The position numbers and the translations under genes were made by a program. The notes under the pieces are model-generated. The model was not told the origin of the DNA, did no database searches, and saw nothing but the letters and a program-made list of their open reading frames with translations. From Chrysochromulina tobinii (lineage: Eukaryota; Haptophyta; Prymnesiales; Chrysochromulinaceae), in NCBI GenBank assembly GCA_001275005.1, contig JWZX01000287.1, positions 1 to 10,429 on the forward strand: a stretch of DNA of 10,429 bases, given 5' to 3'. How positions within the stretch are numbered: the first letter of the stretch is position 1; every line of letters begins with the position of its first letter. Of this stretch, positions 1 to 7,220 are shown piece by piece.

Positions 1-8
1 GCCCGCAT

Positions 9-23
9 GCATGCCAGGCATGC
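9..23. repeat. Inverted repeat GCATGCC-A-GGCATGC
   Basis: Perfect 7-bp arms (9-15 and 17-23) flank a single central A. The overlapping GCATGCATGC just before it adds further self-complementarity. The function is unknown. It could be a dimeric transcription-factor site or a chance palindrome, since the arms are short. Confidence 0.4.
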
Positions 24-62
24 CGCCGACACTTGGTGGTGTGTATTCCCTCACTTAAAGGG

Positions 63-83
63 GTGAGACCATCCTGGTCTCAC
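63..83. repeat. Inverted repeat GTGAGACC-ATCCT-GGTCTCAC
   Basis: Perfect 8-bp arms (63-70 and 76-83) with a 5-nt loop, about 235 nt upstream of the EF-hand start codon. It would fold into a stable hairpin if transcribed. There is no T-run after it, as expected in a eukaryote, so it is not a bacterial-type terminator. Confidence 0.5.
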
Positions 84-317
84 GCGTATTCGTATGCGTG
101 GGAAGGTCGAGGTCCACGCGGTGGCGTCTGAAAATTTATTTGCTGCTCGAGAAATTTCAGGTTACCCCGAGCGCAGGCTAAAATTTGGGCGAACTTTGAT
201 TTTTGCGACAAACATGCAAAACTTGACTCACTATCGCATCGATCGCCGAGCGTTGCTAGACGACGGGGGCGTCGGAGAGGAGTTGGCCTCCTCTCCCGTC
301 TCCGTTCCGCCCCCAGC

Positions 318-1739
318 ATGCGGCGCGCGGACGATGTGCTCGATGTCACGCTCCAGCGCGTGTACGGCCGCCTCGAGGCTGCGTCGCCGCCGCGGCGCCG
401 CTCGCCGCAAAAGCGTGCGCCTCAGTTGTGGTCCCCCTCGCCGAGGCCGAGTTCCCCCCAACCTCCGTCAAACTTCTTGGTGGAGGACTTGCGGGGAGGG
501 AACTCCTACGACGCATCACGACGGAGTTGGTCGCCCTTGTACGATGCGTCGCCTTGCTCCTGGACGAGGAGCGGCTCTCAGCCAGGGGCAGGGGACGAAG
601 AGCCATCGCCGCACAGCATCACCGCCATGCTGCAGCTCATTGGCTCGCCACCGGTGCCCTCCCCCATTCGTGTAGGCCCCGCCCCGCAAGCCTTGAAGGT
701 ACCGGCCCTCAGAGCCGTCGCCTTGTCGGCCAACGTGGGCACCGTGCCCCTCGGCGCTCCGTCGAATGAGGCGTCGCTGGCGGTGAAGCCAACTGTCGAG
801 TTGACACTTCCGAGCCTTGCAAGCCGGGAGCAAGTCGAGGATGCTCATGCCGGCGCCCCTCCAGCCGTGGCGTTGGTGGCAACATCTCCAGCGTCGGTGG
901 GCCTCGAGGACATCAAGGACGCATTTGCAGTTGCTCGTGGGCGGGCTGTCGCCGGCGCCAAGGCGATCACTGCTTCAAAGTCGCTTGCTCAGCTGCCACC
1001 GACATCATCGCCATCGCTGCGTCGGCCACCGGAACAGCAAAGCCCGTCTCTGACTGGCGCGAAAAAGGGAGCCCCGCCGTTCACAGGCGTCCTACCTTCA
1101 GTGGCATGGCGAGCTTCTTCGCCCGCGCGGGCGAGCGGCATGCCGCAGAGCACGAGTGCTCCATCGGCTGAGACGTTGAGCGACGGCTGGGCCGCTATTC
1201 GCCGTGCCCGGCGCTCAGGGCTGGCGTTCGAGAAGCTGCTCGACGCGGCGCTTCCCCAACTTCCGAAAGTCCTCGACCTCTCAGATGGCCAGGGCCGGAA
1301 GCAGCTGCGCGAGATGCTCCTCGGCAACTTGAAGCGCCTCACGGACGTGTTCCGTGAGCTCGATTTGGACCATAGCGGCGAGCTCGACAGGAACGAGATG
1401 ACCAAGCTCGTGAGCAAAATGTGCAGTGAGCTCCATGTGTACCCGCCGGCTCGGTCGGAGCTGGCTTCCTTCTTTGACGAATTCGACAAGGATAAGAGCG
1501 GCTACATCTCGCTCGTCGAGTTCACACAAAGCCTGCGGGCCGGTGCCGCGCACGTTGAGAGCAAGGGCAGAAAAACGAGCAGTCGCGCCGGCGGTGAACG
1601 ATCGGGCTCGAATCTTGGCTATAGGTCGGTGGCGGACACGGCCGACGACGGAGCGGACGACTTCTACGAAATGTTATTCGCGAATGGCGATGGCCAACCT
1701 GACCCTTATTTGGAGTCCGTTCGGAAGGGCCGGCCTTGA
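318..1739 (+). CDS. Two-EF-hand calcium-binding protein with a long disordered N-terminus (473 aa)
   Basis: Predicted Ca2+ sensor or Ca2+-regulated scaffold. Two canonical EF-hand loops are visible. Residues 349-360 read DLDHSGELDRNE and residues 390-401 read DKDKSGYISLVE. Both have acidic residues at loop positions 1, 3 and 12 and Gly at 6, and each sits between amphipathic helices (RLTDVFREL before loop 1, ASFFDEF before loop 2). The 29-residue gap between loops is typical of a paired EF-hand domain. Residues 1-290 are Ser/Pro/Ala/Arg-rich with several SP and RRS-type sites, and so probably disordered. The C-terminal tail (about 410-473) is also polar. The start is the first ATG after an in-frame TGA at 129-131. 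No membrane segment or signal peptide is seen. The gene is convergent with the downstream transporter. The family assignment is sound, but the partner or process is unknown. An intron inside the disordered part cannot be excluded because the frame is open throughout. Confidence 0.85.
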   Translation: MRRADDVLDVTLQRVYGRLEAASPPRRRSPQKRAPQLWSPSPRPSSPQPPSNFLVEDLRGGNSYDASRRSWSPLYDASPCSWTRSGSQPGAGDEEPSPHSITAMLQLIGSPPVPSPIRVGPAPQALKVPALRAVALSANVGTVPLGAPSNEASLAVKPTVELTLPSLASREQVEDAHAGAPPAVALVATSPASVGLEDIKDAFAVARGRAVAGAKAITASKSLAQLPPTSSPSLRRPPEQQSPSLTGAKKGAPPFTGVLPSVAWRASSPARASGMPQSTSAPSAETLSDGWAAIRRARRSGLAFEKLLDAALPQLPKVLDLSDGQGRKQLREMLLGNLKRLTDVFRELDLDHSGELDRNEMTKLVSKMCSELHVYPPARSELASFFDEFDKDKSGYISLVEFTQSLRAGAAHVESKGRKTSSRAGGERSGSNLGYRSVADTADDGADDFYEMLFANGDGQPDPYLESVRKGRP

Positions 1740-1800
1740 GGCCTCGCGATTGTGGTTCTCTCTCGCACTCTCGGCACTATTGGCTCGCTCGGCGCAAGAT

Positions 1801-1872
1801 GAGCGCCGGCGTATTAGAGCCGCCCATCCATGTTTGGAGCGCCGGCGAATTAGAGCCGCCCATCCATGCTGT
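1801..1872. repeat. 36-nt tandem duplication in the EF-hand gene 3' region
   Basis: Two head-to-tail copies (1801-1836 and 1837-1872) share GAGCGCCGGCG then ATTAGAGCCGCCCATCCATG. They differ by a single T/A substitution in the body and by a few bases at the right edge. The copies start 61 nt after the EF-hand stop codon, so they probably lie in the 3' UTR. Confidence 0.8.
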
Positions 1873-2086
1873 TGCTGACATGTGTGTACGCGTGCTTTGC
1901 GTCTGCTCGATGCCGACGCCCTCTTGACAAGTGGCGCGGTGCGGCTGCGACGGCCTGACCTGTGGGCCTTGAAAGCCTTGCGGGCACGGCCTCGCTGTGA
2001 GTGGTGTGGATGTGCGTGGTGTGAAGCGTTTGAGTGTGAGTCGGCCCGTCGACGGTGCGGAAATCCGGGCGGCGCGGCGCGGGCGG

Positions 2087-2105
2087 GCCCGGGGTTAGCC
2101 CGGGC
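2087..2105. repeat. GC-rich hairpin between convergent genes
   Basis: Perfect inverted repeat GCCCGGG (2087-2093) and CCCGGGC (2099-2105) around a 5-nt loop GTTAG, embedded in a G/C-rich block up to about 2127. It lies roughly midway between the two convergent stop codons. It could influence 3'-end formation of either transcript, which is inference only. Confidence 0.5.
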
Positions 2106-2396
2106 GTCCCCGGGGTCGGGGGTCGCTGGAAATCAAATTTGAACAACTTGAGAGACGCGTCACCTGTCGACCCGCTAAAATGCTAAGTAAATGGTGAAGG
2201 TAAAGCCGTAGAGCGTATTTCAAGTTGCGGTCGTCGTTATACGGTTCGCGGTTTCCGGATCCCGCGCGCGGCCTTGGTAACTATCCTGCGGATCGGATTC
2301 TTAGCGGATTCCTCAGTCCAGCGGGCCACGCCCACGGTCGCGCGGAGCGGGCGAGTCGAGTCCCGACCGCCTCCGCGACCGACTCGCGAGGTCGCC

Positions 2397-3830
2397 TCAA
2401 TCTTCCTCATCGCTGCTGTCATCCACGGGCATCGGCATCACCAACTCTTCATCGTCCCTAAACCCACGTGCCCTGGCCTCCTCAGGCATGAGCCTCACAT
2501 AAGAGCTCTCTGCGGCTGAGGGCGGCTCCTCGGTGGCCTGCTTCTCGGTGGCCTTGAGCCAGATGTACAGCGCAGCGCAGATGAGCAGGCCCGTGTACCC
2601 GAATGCCTCGAGGTTCGAGATCTGCTCGCCCATCACGAGCGCCGAGACGATCACGAGCCCGCCGTTGCGCGCCATCGTCAGCGTCTTGAGCGTCATCGCG
2701 CTCGTTCGCTTGGTGAGCAGAAACGAGGTGAGGTTGACGAAGCATCCCGCGAGGCCGGAGGCGAGGAAAGTGAACGGGTACACGCGCATGAGCGCCAGTG
2801 AGTTGGAGCGCAGCGCGCCGGGTAGCTCTGTGAAGATGGCGGCGGGCACCATCCATAACAGGCAAATGGGCGAGATGAAGTACAACGTCTCCATCGGTTG
2901 CATGTTCTGATTCTTGAGCAGCTCCTGCGCGAGCACGAGGCGCAGCGCATCCGAAATCGAGGCCGCCGCCATGAACATCACGCCCACCACGTTGAAGTTG
3001 ATCTCGCCAGCCGAGGCGATCGCCGTGAAGACGCACAGCCCTCCGATGCACGCGATCTCGCGGCGCGATGGGTACTCGACACCACGGCACACGCTGATAA
3101 TGACCATGTAGGCTGGGCTGAAGGCCTTGAGCATTTGGATGAAGGCGACCGTCAAATAGAGGTAAGGGTACTGGCCGAGCACGAGCGCGAGAGCCGAGGC
3201 GCCGCCGAGGTAGATGAGGCTCGTCGGCTCCACTTGCCGGCCCGCTCTCGTGTCCACGTAGCCCATGCGCACGGCGATGGCGGCGACGATGCTGGTCGCG
3301 CCCTGGCCGAGCGCACTCACGAGCACGGGGTAGCCGAAACCGATGTCCTTCATCAGGATCTTGTTTACGAGGATGGCCGTGGGCGAGGAGGTCAAGTAGA
3401 GCAGCGCATACACAAGCGTGAGGAGCGTTTCCTTTTCCAGGAAGCGCTGGGCGCACCAGCCCAGCGTTAATGCGATCAGCACGCCCAGGATGCTGCTATT
3501 AAGCGGGCCCAGCGTTTCGAAGGCGCGGCTGTACGTGGAGAGGCGCATCGTTTTTGCGAGCACGGACTCGCGCCGCTGGCAGCCGCCGCATGAGGGTGCG
3601 CGGCCAACGACCCCAGCGGAGGCCTCATCAGCAAGCAATACGCCTGGCGTGCGCTCGGCATGCGCCAGCTCCCGTAACCTCGTGACCTGGTGCGCCTCGT
3701 CCTTGATGTCAAGGCCGCGTCCATGACGTGTCCGTTGACGCGTCCGATGTGGGCCTTTCTCGTCCTTGATCGAGGCAGCGATCGCGACGATGGAAAGGGT
3801 CGTTGCAATGAGCCGAAACGCGCGCCGCAT
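2397..3830 (-). CDS. Triose-phosphate translocator / nucleotide-sugar transporter family protein (SLC35-like, 477 aa)
   Basis: Multi-pass membrane transporter of the drug/metabolite transporter superfamily, TPT/SLC35 branch. Members exchange phosphorylated sugars or nucleotide-sugars across Golgi, ER or plastid membranes. About ten hydrophobic helices are visible between residues 112 and 425. Family-like features are NKILMKD at 156-162, the QMLKAFSPAYM segment at 232-242 (conserved Lys followed by SP), and TKRTSAMTLKTLTMARN at 373-389, equivalent to the family's SALT...K stretch. The C-terminus is cytosolic-looking and ends in a highly acidic tail (DDSSDEED). The first 20 residues (MRRAFRLIATTLSIVAIAAS) resemble a cleavable signal peptide. 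They are followed by about 75 polar, basic residues before the transporter body, an unusual extension that could be a bipartite organelle-targeting sequence. M95 (codon at 3546-3548) is an alternative start at the conserved body. The chosen ATG is the first after an in-frame TGA at 3876-3878. The substrate cannot be told from the sequence. Confidence 0.88.
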   Translation of the reverse strand: MRRAFRLIATTLSIVAIAASIKDEKGPHRTRQRTRHGRGLDIKDEAHQVTRLRELAHAERTPGVLLADEASAGVVGRAPSCGGCQRRESVLAKTMRLSTYSRAFETLGPLNSSILGVLIALTLGWCAQRFLEKETLLTLVYALLYLTSSPTAILVNKILMKDIGFGYPVLVSALGQGATSIVAAIAVRMGYVDTRAGRQVEPTSLIYLGGASALALVLGQYPYLYLTVAFIQMLKAFSPAYMVIISVCRGVEYPSRREIACIGGLCVFTAIASAGEINFNVVGVMFMAAASISDALRLVLAQELLKNQNMQPMETLYFISPICLLWMVPAAIFTELPGALRSNSLALMRVYPFTFLASGLAGCFVNLTSFLLTKRTSAMTLKTLTMARNGGLVIVSALVMGEQISNLEAFGYTGLLICAALYIWLKATEKQATEEPPSAAESSYVRLMPEEARARGFRDDEELVMPMPVDDSSDEED

Positions 3831-4024
3831 TGGACGCGGCGCGGCCGCGCGAACGTGTACAATTGCAATGGCGTGTCAACCGTTCGACGAACCGTTGGCT
3901 GTGAACACAAATCCGAAGGTCCAAAGTCATTGCAACATAATCTCTTCAACATGTCCGCAAACTCAAGCGCGCCTGGACTGTGCGAGACGGAGCGTTGTTC
4001 TTGTTCGTTGTTGTGTGCTTTGAC

Positions 4025-4032
4025 TATTTATA
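4025..4032 (-). promoter_or_regulatory. TATA-like box TATAAATA
   Basis: On the minus strand this reads GTATAAATAG. It lies about 195 nt upstream of the TPT-like ATG, inside the only AT-rich patch of that gap. A start site 25-30 nt downstream would give a 5' UTR of roughly 165-170 nt. It is a good consensus match, but TATA use is not established for this organism. Confidence 0.4.
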
Positions 4033-4217
4033 CTCATTTCAACCAACATATCGGATTCGCGACATCCCGACATATCGATTGGTACTTTGGTAGTTTATAC
4101 AAAACGTAGTGACCAACGTAGAACAGCCTGCGAGTGCGGCCGTGCCTCATCGCTCATGTGCTCGCCGCTTGCCGCCGCCTGCCTCGTGCGGACGCGTGCC
4201 CTCAGGCCGGCCGGAGC

Positions 4218-4239
4218 GATCTCCACCCGATCTCCACCC
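4218..4239. repeat. 11-nt tandem duplication GATCTCCACCC
   Basis: Two exact adjacent copies (4218-4228, 4229-4239) lie about 40-60 nt past the stop codon of the minus-strand low-complexity gene. They are probably a slippage product in its 3' UTR. Confidence 0.7.
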
Positions 4240-4279
4240 GACTTCTTGTGGGATGGTGCTCGCCCGCAGGAAGAGCATC

Positions 4280-4560
4280 TCAGCGGTAGGGCGAGGGCCC
4301 AGCATTGTCGGGCTTGAACTCGTACGTGAGCCGGATGGCAAAGGGCGGCGGCTGCGGCACCCAGCAGGGGTCGCGCGTGCGGCCTAGACGCTGTTCTCGC
4401 TGCGCGTCCGCGTCGCGCTCGCTCTCCGCGGGGGCTGGGGTTCGCTTGGCGGGCTGCCGTTTCGCATTCTGCCACTTGGCCGCCAGCCGTGCCACACGCG
4501 GCAGTGGCAGCTCGTCGACCGGCCGCTCCACCCGCCGCGCGTGGCTGACGGCGACACGCG

Positions 4561-4615
<55 letters not shown>

Positions 4616-6823
4616 GTCGCCGTCGCCGCCGCCGTGGTCGAGTGCCTCGTCGACCGATTGTTCCCAGGCGAGCGCCGCGCTATTCCCGAGTTCAAATTGG
4701 ACCGCCAGCCGTCCGACTGAGGACGCTGCCGCGCGCGAGGCCGGAGCACCGCCCTTGTTGTTGCCGGCCTTGCCGCGCGCGCTAGCGAGGAGACCGTTGC
4801 GGCGCGCGCCCGCGCGGGGTGGCGTGTTTCCGGCACTGACGCTGGCCAAGGCCGTGGGCGAGGCTGCTCCGGTCGGGGCGAGAGAGCGCCGGAGAGGGGA
4901 GGGCGTGGCAGAAGGCGAGTGGCCATCGCCGCCGGTTCCGTCAGTTCCGCCGCCGCCGCCGCTGCTGCTGCCGCCGCCGTTGCCAAAGCTTCCAGCGCTT
5001 CCGAAACGGCGGTACAACCCTCCGCGATTGACGCCGTGTTGGGCGCCGACGCCGTGTTGGGAACCGGCGCCGTGTTGGGCAATTGCGCCGTGTTGGGCAC
5101 CGACGCCGTGCGGAGCGAAGCCGTGAGCGACGTGACTCAACAGGGCGCCTGGCGGCGGCGGCGCAGCAGCAGCAGCAGCCACAGGCACCGCCGAGGGGGC
5201 CGAGGTCTCGACCGGCGACCCAGGTCTCCGCTGGCGACCCAGGTCTCCGCTGGCGACCGAGGTCTCCGCTGGGTCTCCACTCGCCCAACCGGGCCACTCG
5301 AGCGACTCGCTTGGGCCACGCGCACACTCGTGCACAGCCGCTGACGGAGCGACCGACTCGTCGCTCGAGCTCCCTGCTGGCCAGTCGGGGCACTCGAGAA
5401 CCGGCTCCTGCGGCGGCGAGTGGTTACCAGCGCGGTAACTCGTCAACAGCAGCCTGGCACGCACTTCGGAAGGACCGCCGATGGCAACCGAGCCAGCACC
5501 GGCGCCGCCTCCACGGGCGGAGGTTGCGGCGCCGCTTCCGCTTCCGACACAGTTCGCAACCGGCGCGCGTGGATGCAGGGCGACCACGGAAGACAGAATG
5601 CGTGCGGGGGTCAAGACGGAAAGTGTAGGAGGGCACGAGGGTGGCACTGCGTCGACCTCAATGTGCTCCAACCTGCGTGCCAAATGGCCACCGGCGAAGC
5701 TGTCGCTGTACAAATGGGTGCGCGGGGCGGCCTCGCCGCGCACGCCCGCGGCTGTGCGCGGGCGAGCAGGAGTCCTCTTGATGCCGCCCGCGCGAGCTCC
5801 ATTCACGCTTGCGCCATTCACGCTTGCGCCATTCACGCTTGCTCCATTCACGCTTGCTCCATTCACGCTTGCTCCATTCACGCTTGCTCCATTCACGCTT
5901 GCTCCATTCACGCTTGCTCCATTCACGCTTGCGCCGGCGGCGGGTGTCATCCCGGATGGTCGTCGACCGATGGTCGAGTGCGGCTGCCGCGCCTCCTCTC
6001 TTGCAACGGCGCTAGTGGCCGAGGGCGTTCCAGAGCTGTAGACAGTATCCGCATAGGATCCAAAATATGCATGGGCAACGGGTGGTTGTAGAACCAAGGG
6101 CGGCGGCTGCTTGTCCTCCCTCTGAGCGATGCCTTTGTCGAGCATGTGGGCCTCGCCCACTGCGTGCACGCCGAGGAGCGCCGCCACATCGAGGTGCAAG
6201 GCGCGATGCGGCATCGCGACGCCTCCTAAGTAGCGCGCCGATGGATGCGGCACTGGCGGCGGATTCGGGCTGGAACGCTCGGAAAAGCTGTAGGGCGCGC
6301 AAGCAGCTGGGGCATTGGGCCCTTGGGGAGCAAGTGCCAGTGGTCGCGAGCCGTGGACCAGCGCCTCGACGCTGCGGTCGTGCATGACGCATGGGGTGAC
6401 CGTGGTGAGCGGGGCGCACTGCTGCTGCTTCATGAGGCGTGCAGCGGCCGCGGCCTCGAGCTGCTGCTTCATGAGGCGTGCGCCGACCCCGGTCAAGGCG
6501 GACTGCGGCCTGGCGACGCCCGATGATCGAGGCGGCAGTCCGTTGGTCGGCACGCCGACGCCATGGGCGCGCGCATTCTTTTCGGATTGCGCCACGACCA
6601 GCAGCGGCACCTCCTGCCCGAGTTGGACCCCCACGGCGCCGCCGACGGCCAACGGAGGCCCCCCCAGAGCCAACCGCTCGCACTGCCAGCGCCACCACCA
6701 GCTGGCTGACGCTTCGGTCATGTACCTGTGCGGCGGGATGCCCATGCGCTGGCCATTTAGCGGGATTTGTTGACCTGCGCTCGCATGTCGCGAGTCGGGT
6801 GGTCGTCCGTGGACGAGCTTCAT
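4280..6823 (-). CDS. Large low-complexity, repeat-rich protein of unknown function (847 aa)
   Basis: No known domain is recognised. The frame can be extended upstream to 6874 only by using TTG, so the first ATG (6821-6823) is taken as the start. Visible elements in order: a duplicated ARLMKQQ (115-121 and 128-134); nine tandem GASVN pentapeptides (about 297-341); two related segments LECPDWPAGSSSDESV (476-491) and LEWPGWASGDPAETSV (508-523); four spaced QHG units (about 573-597); a Gly/Ser stretch; and 14 consecutive Asp (740-753). The C-terminal 90 residues are less biased, with a basic helix-like part (RVARLAAKWQNAKRQPAKR) and the ending PPPFAIRLTYEF...PYR. These ends and the paired W-containing segments look selected rather than random. 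There is no transmembrane segment. The neighbouring gene upstream is divergent. Long open frames also exist on the opposite strand, a common side effect of GC-rich repeats. Introns could be hidden. It is probably a real, largely disordered protein, but function cannot be assigned. Confidence 0.6.
4565..4606 (-). repeat. Trinucleotide repeat, 14 GTC/GAC units encoding poly-Asp
   Basis: Fourteen uninterrupted GTC units on the plus strand read as GAC (Asp) codons on the minus strand, residues 740-753 of the low-complexity protein. The GCC/GTC-rich flank to about 4635 extends the simple sequence. The lack of synonymous GAT codons points to replication slippage. Confidence 0.9.
5033..5106 (-). repeat. 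Degenerate 15-18 nt repeats encoding QHG units
   Basis: The plus-strand word CCGTGTTGGG recurs four times with 15- or 18-nt spacing. On the minus strand this gives GAQHG, IAQHG, GSQHG and GAQHG (about residues 573-597), followed by a partial fifth unit APHG just upstream. Units are diverged, so this array is older than the GASVN array. Confidence 0.75.
5218..5276 (-). repeat. 19-nt tandem repeat, three copies
   Basis: The plus-strand unit GACCCAGGTCTCCGCTGGC occurs three times in a row, the third copy with a C-to-G change and partial. Because 19 is not a multiple of 3, each copy is read in a different frame by the low-complexity gene, giving GDPAETSV, ASGDLGRQ and RRPGSPVETS. Expansion here changes the protein sequence rather than adding identical peptide units. 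Confidence 0.7.
5798..5935 (-). repeat. 15-nt minisatellite, nine copies, encoding (GASVN)9
   Basis: ATTCACGCTT recurs at 5801, 5816, 5831, 5846, 5861, 5876, 5891, 5906 and 5921, each separated by GCGCC or GCTCC. On the minus strand each unit gives the pentapeptide GASVN (residues about 297-341). Only one T/G position varies, so the array is young or homogenised. The unit length is a multiple of three, which keeps the frame when copy number changes. Confidence 0.92.
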
Positions 6824-6983
6824 GGTCTGATAGCGGGCGGCGGCGTTCCCTCTGAACCAGTGCTCTGGCACCAACCAGGAGTGACGTTACATTATGCTTA
6901 TTTAACTTGAACAGTGCTGATGCAACAAGTGTGTAACTGTCTTCCTGCAAACATAAAATGCCCAAAAGATCTTGGCCATTCAG

Positions 6984-6999
6984 TTTAACCTGTGTTAAA
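6984..6999. repeat. Inverted repeat TTTAAC-CTGT-GTTAAA
   Basis: Six-bp perfect arms around a 4-nt loop, in the middle of the divergent promoter region. The spacing suits a dimeric DNA-binding protein. The arms are short enough to arise by chance in AT-rich DNA. Confidence 0.4.
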
Positions 7000-7094
7000 A
7001 AGTCGAGCGTCATCGTGAGCTCACGCGCTGTATCGATTGTCGAGGCCACACTTTCTTCCGTACGGGTACAATAGTAAATGAGGTTTTATGCGTA

Positions 7095-7135
7095 TCCGGA
7101 TTTCCGGACTCCGGAAAACTTCTGCGGACTCCGGA
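7095..7135. promoter_or_regulatory. Cluster of four TCCGGA sites upstream of the 231-residue gene
   Basis: TCCGGA, itself a palindrome, occurs at 7095-7100, 7103-7108, 7110-7115 and 7130-7135, the last 85 nt before the ATG at 7221. The same hexamer is found upstream of the ankyrin gene and the phosphate transporter gene. This suggests a shared promoter element, though no factor is known for it here. Confidence 0.4.
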
Positions 7136-7220
7136 CCAAAAGCGAAAAACGACCCTGCGAAATCGGCCCCCTTTGTCCCCATCGCAGTCGTCTCGCCCGT
7201 AGTGCCCATCGCCACACAGA

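Larger units (their letters stand above)
1..317. other. Upstream region of the EF-hand gene
   Basis: This is presumed promoter and 5' UTR of the EF-hand gene. It holds two inverted repeats near its left edge (9-23 and 63-83) and an AT-richer stretch around 130-230 with runs such as AAAATTTATT. An in-frame TGA at 129-131 lies upstream of the gene and no in-frame ATG follows before 318. Several overlapping open frames cross this interval, but none has recognisable protein features. No clear TATA box was found. Confidence 0.5.
1740..2396. other. Intergenic region between two convergent genes
   Basis: This 657-nt gap should contain both 3' UTRs and poly(A) sites. It holds a 36-nt tandem duplication (1801-1872), a GT-rich tract (about 1996-2040), a strong GC hairpin (2087-2105), the palindrome CAAATTTG near 2135 and one TCCGGA site (2254-2259). 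Short open frames exist on both strands but show no protein-like features. No AATAAA poly(A) signal was found. Confidence 0.5.
3831..4279. other. Upstream region of the TPT-like gene
   Basis: This 449-nt gap lies between the TPT-like gene and the end of the next minus-strand gene, so it holds the promoter of the first and the 3' UTR of the second. It contains a TATA-like box (4025-4032), an AT-richer stretch around 4015-4105 and an 11-nt tandem repeat (4218-4239). Open frames crossing it on the plus strand show no protein-like features. Confidence 0.5.
6824..7220. other. Divergent promoter region
   Basis: A 397-nt AT-richer gap between the ATG of the minus-strand low-complexity gene and the ATG of the plus-strand 231-residue gene, so it must serve both. 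It contains GTGACGTTAC (6881-6890, half of a CRE-type site), an inverted repeat (6984-6999) and four TCCGGA sites (7095-7135). A minus-strand open frame starting at 7049 crosses the gap but runs antisense-shifted through the low-complexity gene and looks accidental. Confidence 0.5.

Noticed and set aside
94-675. Plus-strand 193-codon open frame overlapping the EF-hand gene start
   Set aside because: It overlaps a gene with clear EF-hands in a different frame, and its composition is Arg/Ser-biased without motifs.
2482-3456. Minus-strand 324-codon open frame inside the TPT-like gene
   Set aside because: It lies in another frame of a gene with clear membrane helices, and its His/Arg-rich sequence is typical of a shadow.
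4305-5126. Plus-strand 273-codon open frame with poly-Ser and Pro-rich segments
   Set aside because: It is antisense to the longer low-complexity frame. Its Ser run is the reverse-strand reading of the GAC repeat, and its composition (Arg/Ser/Pro/Cys) is typical of GC-rich shadow frames.
6824-6874. TTG start at 6874 for the low-complexity gene
   Set aside because: Non-ATG starts are rare in eukaryotic nuclear genes, and the next in-frame ATG at 6821-6823 is available.
6012-7049. Minus-strand 345-codon open frame starting in the divergent promoter
   Set aside because: The first 50 codons cross AT-rich intergenic DNA and the rest overlaps the low-complexity gene in another frame with Arg/Ala-rich, shadow-like composition. 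An extra upstream exon of that gene cannot be ruled out, but nothing supports it.
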